A stretch of 64,000 nucleotides of DNA from Isoperla grammatica (GCA_945910005.1 OX246739.1:10452292-10516291), one strand, 5' to 3'. Positions 10,906 through 24,500 are shown, counted from the stretch's first letter. The notes: generated from the sequence alone by a model not told the origin. Program-made: numbers and translations.

Positions 10906-11895
10906 TTATAATATATGTGCTGGGCCTTGTGAAACATTGTAAAGAAATGTGAACGTGTTTATACATGTAGTGCACCATTAGTCACCATATAAATTTCTTA
11001 TGTTTTTAATATGTTATAATAATGTAATATATGTGATGAGCCTTGTGAAGCAATGTAAGTGAATGTATTAGTGATAGTGTATTAGTGAATGTGAATGTGT
11101 TAGTACATGTGGAAATATATTGTCACAATATAAACTTGTGATGTATTAATTATGTTATAACAATGTTATATATGTGCTCTGCCTTGTGAAGCAATGTTAA
11201 TAAATGTGAACGTGTTAATACATGTAGTGCACCATAAATCATCTTACAAACTTATGATGTATTTAATATGTTATAATAATGTAATATATGTGCTGTGCTT
11301 TTGAAGCAGTGTTAGTAAATTTGAACGTGTCAATACATGTAGTGCACCATAAATCACCTTACAAACTTGTGATGTATTTAATATGTTATAATAATGTTAT
11401 ATATGTGCTGTGCCTTGTGAAGAAATGTTAGTAAATGTGAACGTGTCAATACATGTAGTGCACCATAAATCACCTTACAAACTTGTGATGTATTTAATAT
11501 GTTGTAATAATGTAATATATGTGCTGTGCCTTGTGAAGCAATGTTAGTAAAAGTGAACGTGTTAATACATGTAGTGCACCATAAATCACCTTACAAACTT
11601 GTGATGTATTTAATATGTTATAATAATGTTATAACTGTGCTCTGCCTTGTGAAGCAATGTTAGTAAATAAGAACGTGTTAATACATGTAGTGCACCATAA
11701 ATCACCTTACAAACTTGTGATGTATTTAATATGTTATAATAATGAAATATATGTGCTGTGCCTTGTGAAGCAGTGTTAGTAAATGTGAACGTGTTAATAC
11801 ATGTAGTGCACCATAAATCACCTTACAAACTTGTGATGTATTTAATGTTATAATAGTGTAATATATGTGCTCTGCCTTGTGAAGCAGTGTTGGTA
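10906..11895 (+). repeat. ~116-bp tandem repeat, about 8-9 copies
   Basis: The unit contains TGCTGTGCCTTGTGAAGCAA, AACGTGTTAATACATGTAGT, GCACCATAAATCACCTTACA and TTAATATGTTATAATAATGT. The middle copies are nearly identical and the left ones decayed. The array ends directly at the retroelement-like terminus at 11896. Confidence 0.88.
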
Positions 11896-12090
11896 AATGT
11901 TATATTTCTTTTGTTGTTTGTCCCCTGTTGAACCCCTGAAGAGGGTGTGTGATATCACATCGAAACGTCGAGATGAAGGGGGTAAGTCAGAACCCTCGTT
12001 CTATAATTCACGTGATAAAACACCAAAAAACAATTACTCAACATATAGCCGTGAGAATTTAAAACTTTACATAATAAACCTATAGGGAGG
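11896..12090 (+). mobile_element. Penelope-like element terminus (candidate)
   Basis: CCCCTGAAGAGGGTGTGTGA and TATCACATCGAAACGTCG form the CTGAAGA-stem-CGAAACGTCG signature common at ends of Penelope-like retroelements. No reverse transcriptase lies nearby. The assignment rests on this motif only. Confidence 0.4.
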
Positions 12091-12125
12091 ATGTTTACCG
12101 TTCTACTAGACTCTGAACTACTTCT

Positions 12126-12423
12126 GACCCGTCTCGGCCCGGGGTAGAATAGGCCCAGAGTGACTCTGCTAGTCGTAAGAGGCGACGAAAGGAGACCCTG
12201 TCACTTTAGCCCCCACTGTCCCACTGAATATTTCTCCTCCCACTTGGCCCTGCCCTCCCTTGCTGGACTCCCGTAGGACGACCCACGCGAAGCACTACGG
12301 ATCTGTTTCGAGTGTGGCTTTATTCTTCATCATCATCTCTTTCATCTTCGTTATCACCCACTCATCGTCTCGATTAGCCATAGTTGCAAAAATATGAGAC
12401 GTCAAGCCCCATTAATCAATCAA
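12126..12423 (+). mobile_element. Short retroposon with 14-bp target duplication
   Basis: TCTGAACTACTTCT flanks it at 12112-12125 and 12424-12437. Inside are GTCGTAAGAGGCGACGAAAG, a signature of some LINE 3' regions, and the CACCCACTCATCGTCTCGAT tail ending ATCAATCAA. It is a 5'-truncated LINE or a SINE using that tail. Confidence 0.85.
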
Positions 12424-12978
12424 TCTGAACTACTTCTCCGCTGAACGGATATTAAAAAGACCTTGCGTTAAATGGGTGACATTTACCTGGCCATTTTAAT
12501 GACAAATTTCTATGGACGACCACACGATAAATTTAATTATAAGCATCACTTAAATATATATTTAAGTAAAGCGTGTAGACGGCGTATGGAACCTCCACAT
12601 TTTTAAAACAGACACAATCTGCATGTCAAAGTTAGTAAGCAATATCTGTAGGGAGAGAGTATCTCTGCTTTATTTTGAAGCTAGTCGACTAACTAGTGGT
12701 CAAATACAACAATTGACAATTAACAACAACAATCATTTATTGCCCTAGGCTAAGTACACTAACTTCAAAATAGCTTCTATAACGTCGATAATATTGAGTA
12801 ATAACGTCAAACGATCGATTAGAGATTCAAACACCGTTTACGATGACATTAGTAGGGCCTACTCGTGATAAATTTGGACATTCATTTATTGACTATTGAT
12901 TTGATTTTATTGTTATTTTGCGTATTGCTACTTTCCAGAGCCCGGATATCGTCTGGGCCTAATTTTAGGACACTAGAT

Positions 12979-13611
12979 CAGTGGTTTCCAACTTTTTTCG
13001 TCTCACGCACTGGCAAAATGATATATTCAAGCGTAAGGACCGTAAGGTAAAAGGGGTCTGGGGCGCAGCCCCAGCCGCCGGTCCGACATTTTTGGGTTTA
13101 CTTTTACCCCATAAGGGCCTCTACAACCATCTGAGCAAAGAAGGCAGACGAAGGGAGGCAGAAACGAAGAAAATCAACACATGAAACATCATTGATAACA
13201 TCGTTAAATATATTTTAATAACTTACAAATTATCGATTGTAAAACTTTGTGTGTGTTCATTATAATGATGTATTATTAATTTTTAACTAAGGATTGCGCG
13301 TTTATAATCGTGGTTGTTTCTAGTCTCGAGTCGTTCCTAGCCATCAATGCTCTCAACTTCCTCTGTCGGTAGAAGTGAGTGTTTGTAGTCGGTATTGATT
13401 GATTGACTTAGAAGCAAGTGTCCCCTCCTAAGAAAATATAATTAAGCCATACATACCAAATACGCGTAAAATAATAACAAAAATGTGCAAAACTAATTTT
13501 TGGATTTTTGGATTTTTAGACGCTTAAAAAATATTTTCATTTTACAACAAAGAGTCAGCAGACACTTTGCAGACCGGTGCCGGTCCGTGGACCATCGGTT
13601 GGGAACCACTG
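12979..13611. mobile_element. hAT-type MITE, 633 bp
   Basis: Left end CAGTGGTTTCCAACTTTTT; right end GGTTGGGAACCACTG. These match the CAGTGGTTCTCAACC termini of hAT elements. The flanks CACTAGAT and CTATAGAC are a decayed 8-bp duplication. No transposase is visible. 12438-12978 and 13612-14424 are AT-rich with nothing recognised. Confidence 0.8.
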
Positions 13612-14424
13612 CTATAGACTAGATTATGACACGTCATCGTCGGATACGGACCTATGCATACCCTCGACTCGATGTAGCTTAATATGAGGGCTCCCATATA
13701 TAGAAAAATAGCCCACATATAAAATAAACATAAAGTAACATATTCGCAAACAAATCAATTTTATTTTGACTAATCCTAATTAATTAGTTTTTGGTTTTAA
13801 CAACAATTTGGCTTCAACTGCTTCTCCATGGCAACATGCTCAAAAATAGCAACAGTATGGCCGCAAAGCACATTGTTGTAAGGTTCCTAAAAACCAACAA
13901 TAGCCAGAAGACTCCTCAAGCTCTGTCAAGTCTGTAACATATGACGATTTACGATATAACTAGTATTATCCGAGAAAAACACATTTTTTATAAAAACAAT
14001 TCTCTCTTCTCTATGATTATTATCTGTTTTCTAAACACAAATTATATAGATAATTATTTGTATCTTTAATCTACATTACTATTCGGAGAATTATCTTTAA
14101 CTTTATCTTGATACAAAATAAATAACCAAGTCACAACATGGGTATTGGTTGATATATTATTTATTTAGATTAATGCTTAAATTTAATTAAATTTAATTTG
14201 TTTAATGTCCATCTTACTCAGTGGTAAAATTTACCCGTCATTTCTGCATAAGTGACAATCTTACTACGAACTGGCTTAGTATTACGAGTCTAGCATAGCC
14301 CAAGTATTGGTTTACAGGAAATGTGTTATGAAATGAGAGTTAAATTTTTAACGTGTACCGAAATAGAATGTTAGTATCTCGGGTACGAGGGCCGAGGCTG
14401 ACCGAAACCGGTCAACACAATGAA

Positions 14425-14795
14425 TAAACAGTTAAGAGTCTACTTACTCAGAAACGTATCTGATTTTTAGTTGGGGACTTTTATTTAAATCGACCAACCC
14501 AACCCTGTACGCTCCGAACACCATCGACGAGTGAGTGGTAATCAACCAAACATCGATATTTTGAATACAACAAATGGGAACCAGTGATTGGACAGTGCGA
14601 ACACCTTCGGGCAAATGCCAGAATCAACAAGGCCGATTGGAAACAACTTTGAATTTATTGAGTGCTTCGTTACGAGGCCGGCTCAAAAATCACCGTTTAT
14701 TTATTCCTATGTCAGGATTCCTATGGTCTTGAATCCATATTAGAAGTTTAAAAAACTTCTGCATTGAGCGGGACATGAACCCGGGACCAAATACC
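14425..14795 (-). mobile_element. tRNA-derived SINE, copy 2 (minus strand)
   Basis: Reads as the reverse complement of the 10488 copy. The B-box T-arm complement (GAACCCGGGACC) is at its right end. It carries several substitutions and a short insertion near 14720. Confidence 0.78.
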
Positions 14796-15430
14796 CAACA
14801 ATGAATCTATTCCACGAAAAAGAAAAGACACGAAGTGGTTTCACTGAACAGGAAACTATTGTGTTGATAAATAAGGAACTGGGTAGGATAGCGTACTGGC
14901 TGGCCATAAATAAACTCAAATTAAATGTAAGTAAAACAATAGGATTATTTATAAAAGCTGGAAGAAGTACTTGCGATCCAAGGATGGGCCATAGAAGTAT
15001 TCGTTTGGTAATTATAGAAGATTCTGTGTATATGAAGATGAAGAAGGGAGGTACCAATAGTAGGTACGCTTAATATACTAAACTGGCTTAGTGTTAGGGA
15101 ATCCATATTAATGTTAGTGTTTTTATTTTTTTAAATCCATAAAGGTCTCATACAAAATTAAATAATAAATACAATTGTAAATGTTAATCAAATACATTAT
15201 GGTCGCACATGGTATGCCATGGAGGGAAAAGGATATAGAGTAAACTGCAATAGTAAAAAGTTTTCAGGTTCTACATTTAATGCAGGTGTTAAACAATATA
15301 ATAGACTAGGCTACCAGTTACAATAAAGGAAGCAACGAATATTAGAAATTTCAAGCAAAAATGTATAAAATGGATAAAAATTCAAGTTATATTTTTGAAA
15401 GTTCAAAACTCAAGATTTGTAATACCATTA
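14796..15430 (+). pseudogene. Degenerate LINE reverse transcriptase fragment
   Basis: NKELGRIAYWLAINKLKLNV then SKTIGLF (about 14863-14950) is the conserved segment just after the YADD motif of LINE reverse transcriptases. Further on, in a shifted frame, YNRLGY and IKEATNIRNFKQKCIKWI (about 15295-15380) match the C-terminal YN.LP..I..A..I..FK..L block. Stops and frameshifts separate them and the catalytic core is absent. Confidence 0.65.
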
Positions 15431-15937
15431 CTTAAAATATGATGATTGTAAATTTGTTTCTTGATAATTGTATTGTAATTTGTGAAACTGACTTTATAAG
15501 CTAACAAATAACGACAATTCAATACCTGTCACGCTACAGTTTTAAGAGCAGCTTCATTTTGTTTCGAAAAACCAATAACAGTATCCTAACCTTCTTATTT
15601 CTATAACGCTAGATAGCGTATGCTCCCTCTAACTTTATACCACCATTTCTGTTTTTCCTTGTTATTATATTGACAAAGTGAACTAACCTACCACTTTCCC
15701 AATCGTGCGTTGTAAAGAACGATACTGGGTTTTCATATTAAATACATACATTTTGGAAACGTTCGAAGAGAACTTTACCATCACGCAAGCAAACCTTGAA
15801 ACTTCGAGAACGTAGCAACCGAATGTTGTGCAAACCATAAGAGGTCACGTCACAGCACAGACAGGACGATATAACGTAGTGTCCGTGTTAACAATATCAC
15901 CTTCATTTCACTGCCCTGGAATTACTTCAAGACGGTC

Positions 15938-16025
15938 ATGACATCGATTGAAGCTCCAATGTCTGTGGACCAGAATGTCGAAGGCCAGGTGTTTGATTAC
16001 TACAGGATGCTGTTGTACTGGCAAG
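15938..16025 (+). CDS. Odorant receptor gene 2, exon 1 (start codon)
   Basis: This exon encodes 29 residues plus one base of a Gly codon and ends at GTGAGT (16026). It is not visible as a long ORF. It was placed because VFDYYRMLLYWQ joins in phase to GFWQDN of exon 2, matching the N-terminal pattern of the family. The frame is open upstream to a TAA, so ATG 15938 is the first possible start. No convincing promoter element was recognised upstream. Confidence 0.85.
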
Positions 16026-16045
16026 GTGAGTGAGCTAACAACAAC

Positions 16046-16125
<80 letters not shown>

Positions 16126-16205
16126 TAATAATAAGCATAATAATAAAAGAAGTAATAATAATAATAAAATAAAAATAAAAATAATATTAATAACAGCAAT
16201 AGTTA

Positions 16206-16257
<52 letters not shown>

Positions 16258-16278
16258 TATTATTATAATAATTATTAT

Positions 16279-16358
<80 letters not shown>

Positions 16359-16459
16359 GTAGATTTTAATAAGGTAAACACATGGAAATACTTGACATTT
16401 GTGTCCGTACAACATGTTTATGCCGGTTTTGACCGAGTTTGTATGTATTGCAACAATAA

Positions 16460-16493
<34 letters not shown>

Positions 16494-17720
16494 GTAATTA
16501 TAATAGTAAAAATTATAACAAATATAAAAATAATAATAATAATTAATATTATAATAATATGTGTGTTGTTTATCTCTGTCGATACCGGTCGAACGTAGAG
16601 TCCGATCAAGTTGAAGTTTAGTCCATCCACAAGTCTGGAAGTGGATTTGTAGGTGTATAGTTTTGTGTTGCAAAATCGTTTCAAAAGTTACAAAGTAAGA
16701 CCATAAATACTGTGAAATACTTACATTGTATTAAATATGACAAATTACATATTAATTTCTGACTTGTAGTGAAGTAACTATGTCAATAAAAATCAAAGCT
16801 TTATTTATATGGACCAACAATTTTTAATTTAACAATGATAGGAAGTAAAATAACTATGACAATTAAAATACTCATCTTTTCACGTCATTTTTGTTCTGGT
16901 TGTTGTTGATAGATGTTTTATGAACAAATATGAACATTATTGTATCGATGATGATGATTGTGTTTTCAGTATAATGGCTTTGGAACAACTTAGCCATTTC
17001 CGACACTTTTATCATTATCACTTACATTGAACAATGCCGATAGCTTTGAGAACGTTTCGCCAGAAATTTCGTGGAAATGGACGCGCTCGCTTATCAACGC
17101 GTCACACAGAGCGTTTTCCAAGTAATAAAAATACGCAAATGCTAGGATGAATACATATCAGGCACGACCGGACATTAAATAGAGCCTACAGTTGGTTCTG
17201 GAGAATTAATGTAAACATGATGTATTTAATTCGTTTTAAAAGCGAACGGTACCTCTACGTCAATAACTGCACACAATATTCATTTTTAAATTATATTTTA
17301 AGAATGGACTTTGAGATCGAAACTCTGAATTAAGAGCGCACTTTGGTTTTGTAAACCTTACAAACAGAATGCTCTGAATTGTGTCCTATATTTTTATCAG
17401 TATTACTTTTATTTCAAACTATTATTATTAATAATTATCGATTTAATAATCAATATATCTTCGGTAATGGTTATAATATTTCTTTCAGTATGTAGGGCTT
17501 ACCAAAACACCGTGCGCTGTTGATTCCGAGTTTCGATTTCGTGTAGTATTCTTGAGACATAATACAAAAATTTAAATGTCTTCGTATTTGTCGTACTAGA
17601 GTTGAATAAGGTAATTACAGGTAAATACATGACATTTATGTCCGTACAACATGTTAACGCCAGTTTTGACCAAGTTTAGATGTATTGAAACAATAGCAAT
17701 ATTGACGAGAATAATAATAA

Positions 17721-17754
<34 letters not shown>

Positions 17755-18463
17755 TATAATAATAATAACAGATCGATATATTCAGCATAATAAGCCAGAC
17801 ATAATTATTAAAGATCATGAGAATAGACAATGTATTATGGTGGATGTAGCGGTGCCCTCTGACAATAACATCACAACTAAGGAGGCGCAAAAGAAAACCA
17901 AATACAAAGACTTACAAATTGAAACCCAGAGAATGTGGGGGATGCGGACAAAGGTAATCCCGATCATAATTGGAGCGACAGGTGCCATCAGCAAAACATT
18001 TCAAAATTATTTAGAAGATATACCAGGACAACATAACACAAGGGAACTACAGAAGACAGCCATTCTGGGTACTGCTCGCATTTTGAGAAAGGTTCTATAA
18101 TATTTTGATATCAGTTTTTATATTGAAGTCTTTATGTTATGTTTATATAATTGTTTTATGTAGAATTTATGACATTGCGTGGTCCTGCGATGCGGTGCGG
18201 GTGTTTTGGGTTGGCCCGGGTTCGTACCGCGTCGCACCGCAGGGCCACGCGGTGTCATGAATTCAACTATATTTGATTTATGTGTAATATAATAATCTTT
18301 GTGATATGTAAAATCTTTTTAAAATGTAATTATCTTTGTAATGTGTAAAATCTTTGTAATGTCATATTTTGTAATGTGTGGTTGCAGCACCTAAGAGGTG
18401 AGGATCACCTTTGGTGCTGTAGACTAATAATGTACCTGCCATCTGGTGATGTGATAAATAAAG

Positions 18464-18503
<40 letters not shown>

Positions 18504-21500
18504 GAATAAGAATAATAAGAATAAGAATAAGAATAAGAATAAGAATAAGAATAAAAATAAGAATAAGAATACGAATAAAAATACGAATACGAATACGAAT
18601 ACGAATACGAATACGTAGACGAACAAGAACAAGAACAAGAACAAGAACAAGAACAAGAACAAGAACAAGAACAAGAACAAGAACAAGAACAAGAACAAGA
18701 ACAAGAACAAGAATTAGAATAAGAATATATATCTTGACCCCGTTTCCAACATTAATTTATCGGGTAGGGGGGAGTAGCAAAGTACTCCATGTCTTGGGCT
18801 AATGTCTTCGTTGCCGGCTAGCCAGGCCTGACACAACCACCTCCTCAACCTCTTCCTCGATCACTTCTTCCGTTACCAGAGGGCTGTTTAGTAGTTCCCT
18901 CCATCTCTCACGGTTTTCCCATAGTCTTTCTGCTTCAACTTCGTTCCATGATCTTCCTCTATTCTCCACACTGTCTAAGAATAAGAATTAGAATAAGAAT
19001 AAGAATGAGAATGAGAATGAGAATGAGAATGAGAATGAGAATGAGAATGAGAATGAGTGAGAATGAGAATGAGAATTGGAATGAGAATGAGAATGAGAAT
19101 AAGAATAAGAATGAGAATTAAGAATTATAATGAGAATGAGAATCAGAATCAGAATGAGAATGAGAATGAGAATGAGAATGAGAATGAGAATGAGAATAAG
19201 AATGAGAATGAGAAAAAGAAGAAGAAGAAAAATAGCCTATGTAATCGTTGACGTTTGCTTGCAGGTTTCTGGCAGGACAATACCGAGCCCGGCCTTGAGT
19301 TGTACCTCAAGTACTTCAGCCCCCGGTTTGCTCACCTGCTCGTCAAGCATCGCTTCCTCCGTCTGGCCTTGGGATTATTCCAGCGATTCAACCCTTGGTT
19401 CGTGTTAGTTACGGTAGCCATAAATGTGTTCCTTTTATTTCCGACAGCAATGTACTTATGCCAAAATGACACCGTCAATGTTGTTGTAATTTTTTTCGCC
19501 ATCATCCTTGACGGGTTGCCTTTAACGGTTGGATGCACAGTGTTCTTCAGGCCTAAAGCGATGAACAGTCTCTTTGCACAGATGGATGTGATGCTAGAGC
19601 CAGGACAGTTGGACAACAAGGAGCAGAGGGAAATATACCACACAACGCGTACATTTTGTACAAAATTTATAAGGTACTTCCAGCTTCCGACACTGGCAGC
19701 ACTGATCTTTGGAATAACTATTGGTTTCTGTTCTGTTTTATTGCCAGAAAGAAGATTTCCTATGAGGTAGGTGAAAAATTCATTTTGAGTGATTCCGGCG
19801 TAAATGCTGGAGTTACTGATGTCTTATGTTAATATCGTTGAGCAAAAGTTAGTTCTTGCACATAATCACATTTTTACTTTGTATTTTTTTATGGATATTT
19901 TACAGTGACATGATATGTTTTTCTTCATATCTGTCGTCACCGCTAATTATGTGCTATGCTGGACTATTTCACAGGGCAGAATGTTTGTAATTTCATTTTA
20001 TGGTGGCAATAGTAAACCATTTATAATAATATTTTAGGGCAATCATTGCGGCAAATATGCTGACATCGGTTTAAGAAGGCGCTGGTTTGATGTAGTCAGT
20101 GGGGATTGGTCCCTATTTATTCGTGATTCATACGCGAGGGGGTTGAACCGAGTAGTTTGATTTGTAATCTGCGGCTTGTTACGACCTGCGTTTAGTTGAG
20201 AGTAGGTGAGTGGAGTATGACGAAGGTAAGTCTGAGTGTAAGGGTACACTTGTGTAAGAATGGCCCATTCAGTCACGAAACGGCAGAAGAGGGAGACCTG
20301 TACCAATGTGGAACGGTGGGAAGAACGAGGGAAGACCCCGATGGAAGAGCCTGGAGACCGTCCGTGGACATGGACTGAGGATTCGTACCACATTACGGGC
20401 TCAGACTTAGCCACCGGGAAGAAAAGGTAAGGGTACTACAGCTACCCTCAGGTTTTTTATTTTATTTGTTTATTTGTTTATTTATTTGGTTCCCAGCGAA
20501 TTTCCTCGTTATAGGGAACCTACAGTTTGCAATACATGGAAGGGCATTATATTAGTTAAATTATTTAATTGTTCTGTATCACATGAACAAATAGGGTTAA
20601 AAAATAGAAAATACAATTTATATTAAACATACGTAGATTTTTTGTTTTAACATGTATATAAAGCAATAAACTTACTAATCCAGAATAAATGTTCAAGACA
20701 TTAAAAACATTGCAAACAAACCTATATTAAATATCCATTACAGTCAAGCCAATTTTAACGAAGGTGAAGGGGATTTAAAATTTCTTTGTTAAGAACGAAC
20801 TTCCTTATATAAGGGTTAATATTATGTAATTTGACATTTAAAAAATTTTTTTTTTTGAACCCTATTTTATCTTTCTAAAACCTAAACTGCCCGAATTAGT
20901 ATGTCCCGATCCCAGTGATGTGAGAACCACCCTTGGAGCTACGCCCCAGTACATCTTCGGGCCCGTCGTCTGTGGAGACCGGGGGTTCGAGGCTTAGCCG
21001 ACGGTTTTGGATTGGTGCCACAGTAGGTTTAATACAAGTCTAACTATTGTGTCTCTCTTTATCCAGGGAGTGGTATCCCTGGGACACCTCGACGTCACCG
21101 GCTTTTGAAATAACTCTGTTTGGCCGATGGTATCAAATGGTTTTTAGTAACATCAGTGGATGGACAATACTATTTGCAACAATTACATCTATGATCTTGC
21201 CAAGGTCGAAATTCAAAATACTCAACAACAAGCTCGAAAACATCCGTCCTATTGCAATAAAGAGTATAAAGACGAGGAAGCTGATGGAGTCTGTTCGTCT
21301 GTCAGAGGACGTGGTTTTGAACATCGAGTGCGAGCACAGCAAACAGGTTGATACGGCTCGCCCGGCACTGCGAGGTGGTCAGCTCAGAGCTGCATCAGCT
21401 GCCCTCAGTGCAAGCAGAGTTGATGACTTGGCATTGGTGAGCACTCTGTATGAAGCAGGTGATGCTGGCTCTATCTGTGGAAGAGATGAAATGCCACTAA

Positions 21501-24500
21501 GGTTTGCACTGCGGGGTGCCCAGCTCGGAGCTTCACTAGCTGCCCTCAGCGATACCATGGTTGATGACGTAGCATTGGTGAGCACTCCGTATGGAGCAGG
21601 CGATGTTGGTCGTACCTCTGGAAGAGATCAAATGCCAATAGAGGATGTTTCGCAAGACAGCGGTGGTACAGTATTGTCCAAGCTGGAAGGAGTAACTGCT
21701 ACAGAACTACACCAGGAAATACAGGATGTTCTAACCAATGCTATTCATCTCCACGTGAAACTGCTCAGGTAATGTCATGTAGTGTAGTGTGCTGGCTGTG
21801 CAATGTGTGTGTTAAGTTATGTATGGCATTATCAGGTCTAAATTCAGTTCAATTCAATTTTAATTCCATTTTTATCTCACACATACAAGAGTTCTTAAAC
21901 ATGTAATACAATACACCGTTTGGAGTACAACCAAGTCACTTACTCAATATTTGGTGAAAGAATCCTTTTTTTTAGTGCTAAAGGTCACTTTGTACTGTCT
22001 TTGCTCAGATTTGTGTAACAACAGCCTTTATTTCTTTACTAATTATATTTAAAAGATTTGTTGACAGGCAAAAGTAATAACAAGTGCACTTGATTATTTT
22101 TTCTGTCACAAAACTGCCATTAAATGGTTTGTTTATGTAGTTTCAATCACTTAGCTAATGGCAATGGTAAATGTAGGCTTATATCACTAGGTAAAGAACA
22201 AGTTGGGTGTTTAAAAACATCAAACCTGTTAAATGTATGCCATACCAAATTCCCAATTTTAATTCATATTGACGACCAAAAATCACTAAGCGGCTTCTTA
22301 AACTTAAAAGCAATTTTGCTCAGAACTACGTACACCGAGTTAGTGACTTTTGTCCGTACACCCACGGTATATAATTACATACAATATGCAATATTAGTTT
22401 TTATAAATATACATCAATGTGTTTGATGTTTACAGATACATGTGTCTGTGGGCGGATATAAGTAACATTACATTCATGGTGTTGCATGTAGCAAATACAT
22501 TAATGTTGGGTGTAACAGCTTTGTATCTCACTAAGGTACGTACACTAGTGTAATAGGAACGGGGTGAGAGAGAGGGCGGTATTGCATAAATCTTTCCTTG
22601 CACAGGCTTCTTTTCACCAGACTGTACCTTTTTGATACAATATGACTAGATAATGTATGTACAATGTATTCATAATATCCATCATTCATAACAATATTTA
22701 GTACGTGTCCTAACGCCTTTCTATAAAATCCTTAGTGAGTTTTTTTGGTCCAAGATTCCTGGGATAATAGATGTAAATATTCACATACGGCATGTTTTTT
22801 CTAAGAAGAACATTATTTTGCCTATTTACACACAGCTTGTTTTGGTCCAGTCTATTTCCTTACAGCATTTTTTGGTTCGGGTAGAATCTTATTTTGAACT
22901 ACGTACCCACAGCATAATTTAACCGGGTAGAAAACTTGTTTTGGCCTATTTACTCACATCATGTTTTGTTCTGGTAGAACCTTGCTTTGTTCTATTTACT
23001 CACAGCATCTTTAGTCCTGATAGCCTGCCCAGGGACTGCTACCTTATCGTGGTGGGCAGGTTTGCGTGCTTTGTTGATCCCGAGAGCTAGGCCGGCGGAA
23101 GCGTATGCTTCTGGTAGGGCCACCCAAGCCGGACTGGTCGAGGAGGAGAAGTCAGACGAAGTGCAGTCCACACCCTAATCCCCTTTCCTCCCCTTTCCCC
23201 TTTCCTCACGCGCCCTCCTACTTGCCCCTTTCCTCCAAAGAGCCCCCAATTTCATCTTCATTATCACCCACTCATCGTCTTGATTAGCCAAGTTGCAAAA
23301 ATATAAGACGTTAAGCCCAAATATCAATCAATCTTTAGTCCTGATAGAACCTTATTTTGGTATATTTACCCAGAGTTGTTTAGTCCTGGTGGGACCTTTA
23401 TTTTGGTTTATATACTTACAGCATGTTTTGGTCTTGTAAGACTCTTATTTTGGTATATTTACCCAGAGTTGTTTAGTCCTGGTAGAACCTTATTTTGGTA
23501 TATTTACTTACAGCATGTTTAAGCCTGGTTAGAATCTTATTTTGGTCTATTTGCTCACAGCATGTTTTGTTAAGGTGAAATCTTATTTTGGTCTGTTTCG
23601 TCACAGGCTGGCGAAAACAGTGGACTCAACATCAGCGTTGTAGTGTTCTTTACCATTGTGATATCCCAAATCTACCTTGTTACCAACAACATGATACAAC
23701 TTATCTCGGACCAAGTAAGTAGAAATAGCAACAAGTCAGACTTTGTTTTCTTTTATTTTGGCTCCAAGTTTTTTTTTTTAATGTGTTGAGAAACTATTTT
23801 TATTAACATCGAAGAGAATGTACTAGATCCACGATGATCAAGTAGATATTTAAGGAATATGCCACCGCCCCCCCCCCCCCCCCCCCCCCCACCTGCCCTC
23901 TACCATAGAATTCTATACAACGAATGTACAACTCAAACCGAAAAGGTGGTGCTAGGATCTAGCAATGATGCACGATTCGCAAATTAAAGACAGATAGGGA
24001 CGGGAAAGTAGACGACTACCATTATCATTACTGATTCAAGTTGCGTGTGCATTACGATTTCACACAAGTGGCATCTTCAAGGTAATTGCTTCGCTAGATA
24101 TAGTCAGCCATACCCTCATCACTAGCCATGGTCTTCTAACTTCCATAGTAATGTGGGGCTAGAACCCTCTTTTAAAGACAAGTATTGCATTAGAAAAAAA
24201 ACTACACGCTCTAAGTGGACAAAGCAAGAAGTGCTAGGGTGAGATTGTTGTCAAGGTTCGCGGCGCGCTAGGAATGTAACACATCTTCACTTACCACGAT
24301 AAAGTCGATATTGTATTGAATTGTATTGTTTTACTTATATGACAAAATGTTTAGGTCGCATAACAATGATGGTTTCAAAGATGGATTCAAAGTAATATAC
24401 ATAATAGTTAACTTGTTATGAAAATTCACGCATCGGAGATGGCGAAAACTGTAGAAAATTGTTTGTTTTCTCCTACTCAATAAGCGAAAAACTAAAGATC

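Noticed and set aside
15908..16684. Poly-Ile, poly-Tyr and poly-Asn open frames
   Set aside because: These are products of (TAA)n/(TTA)n microsatellites. The real coding part here is only exon 1 at 15938-16025.
18376..18710. Asn/Lys- and Phe/Leu-rich open frames
   Set aside because: Hexamer microsatellite (GAATAA and variants), not a gene.
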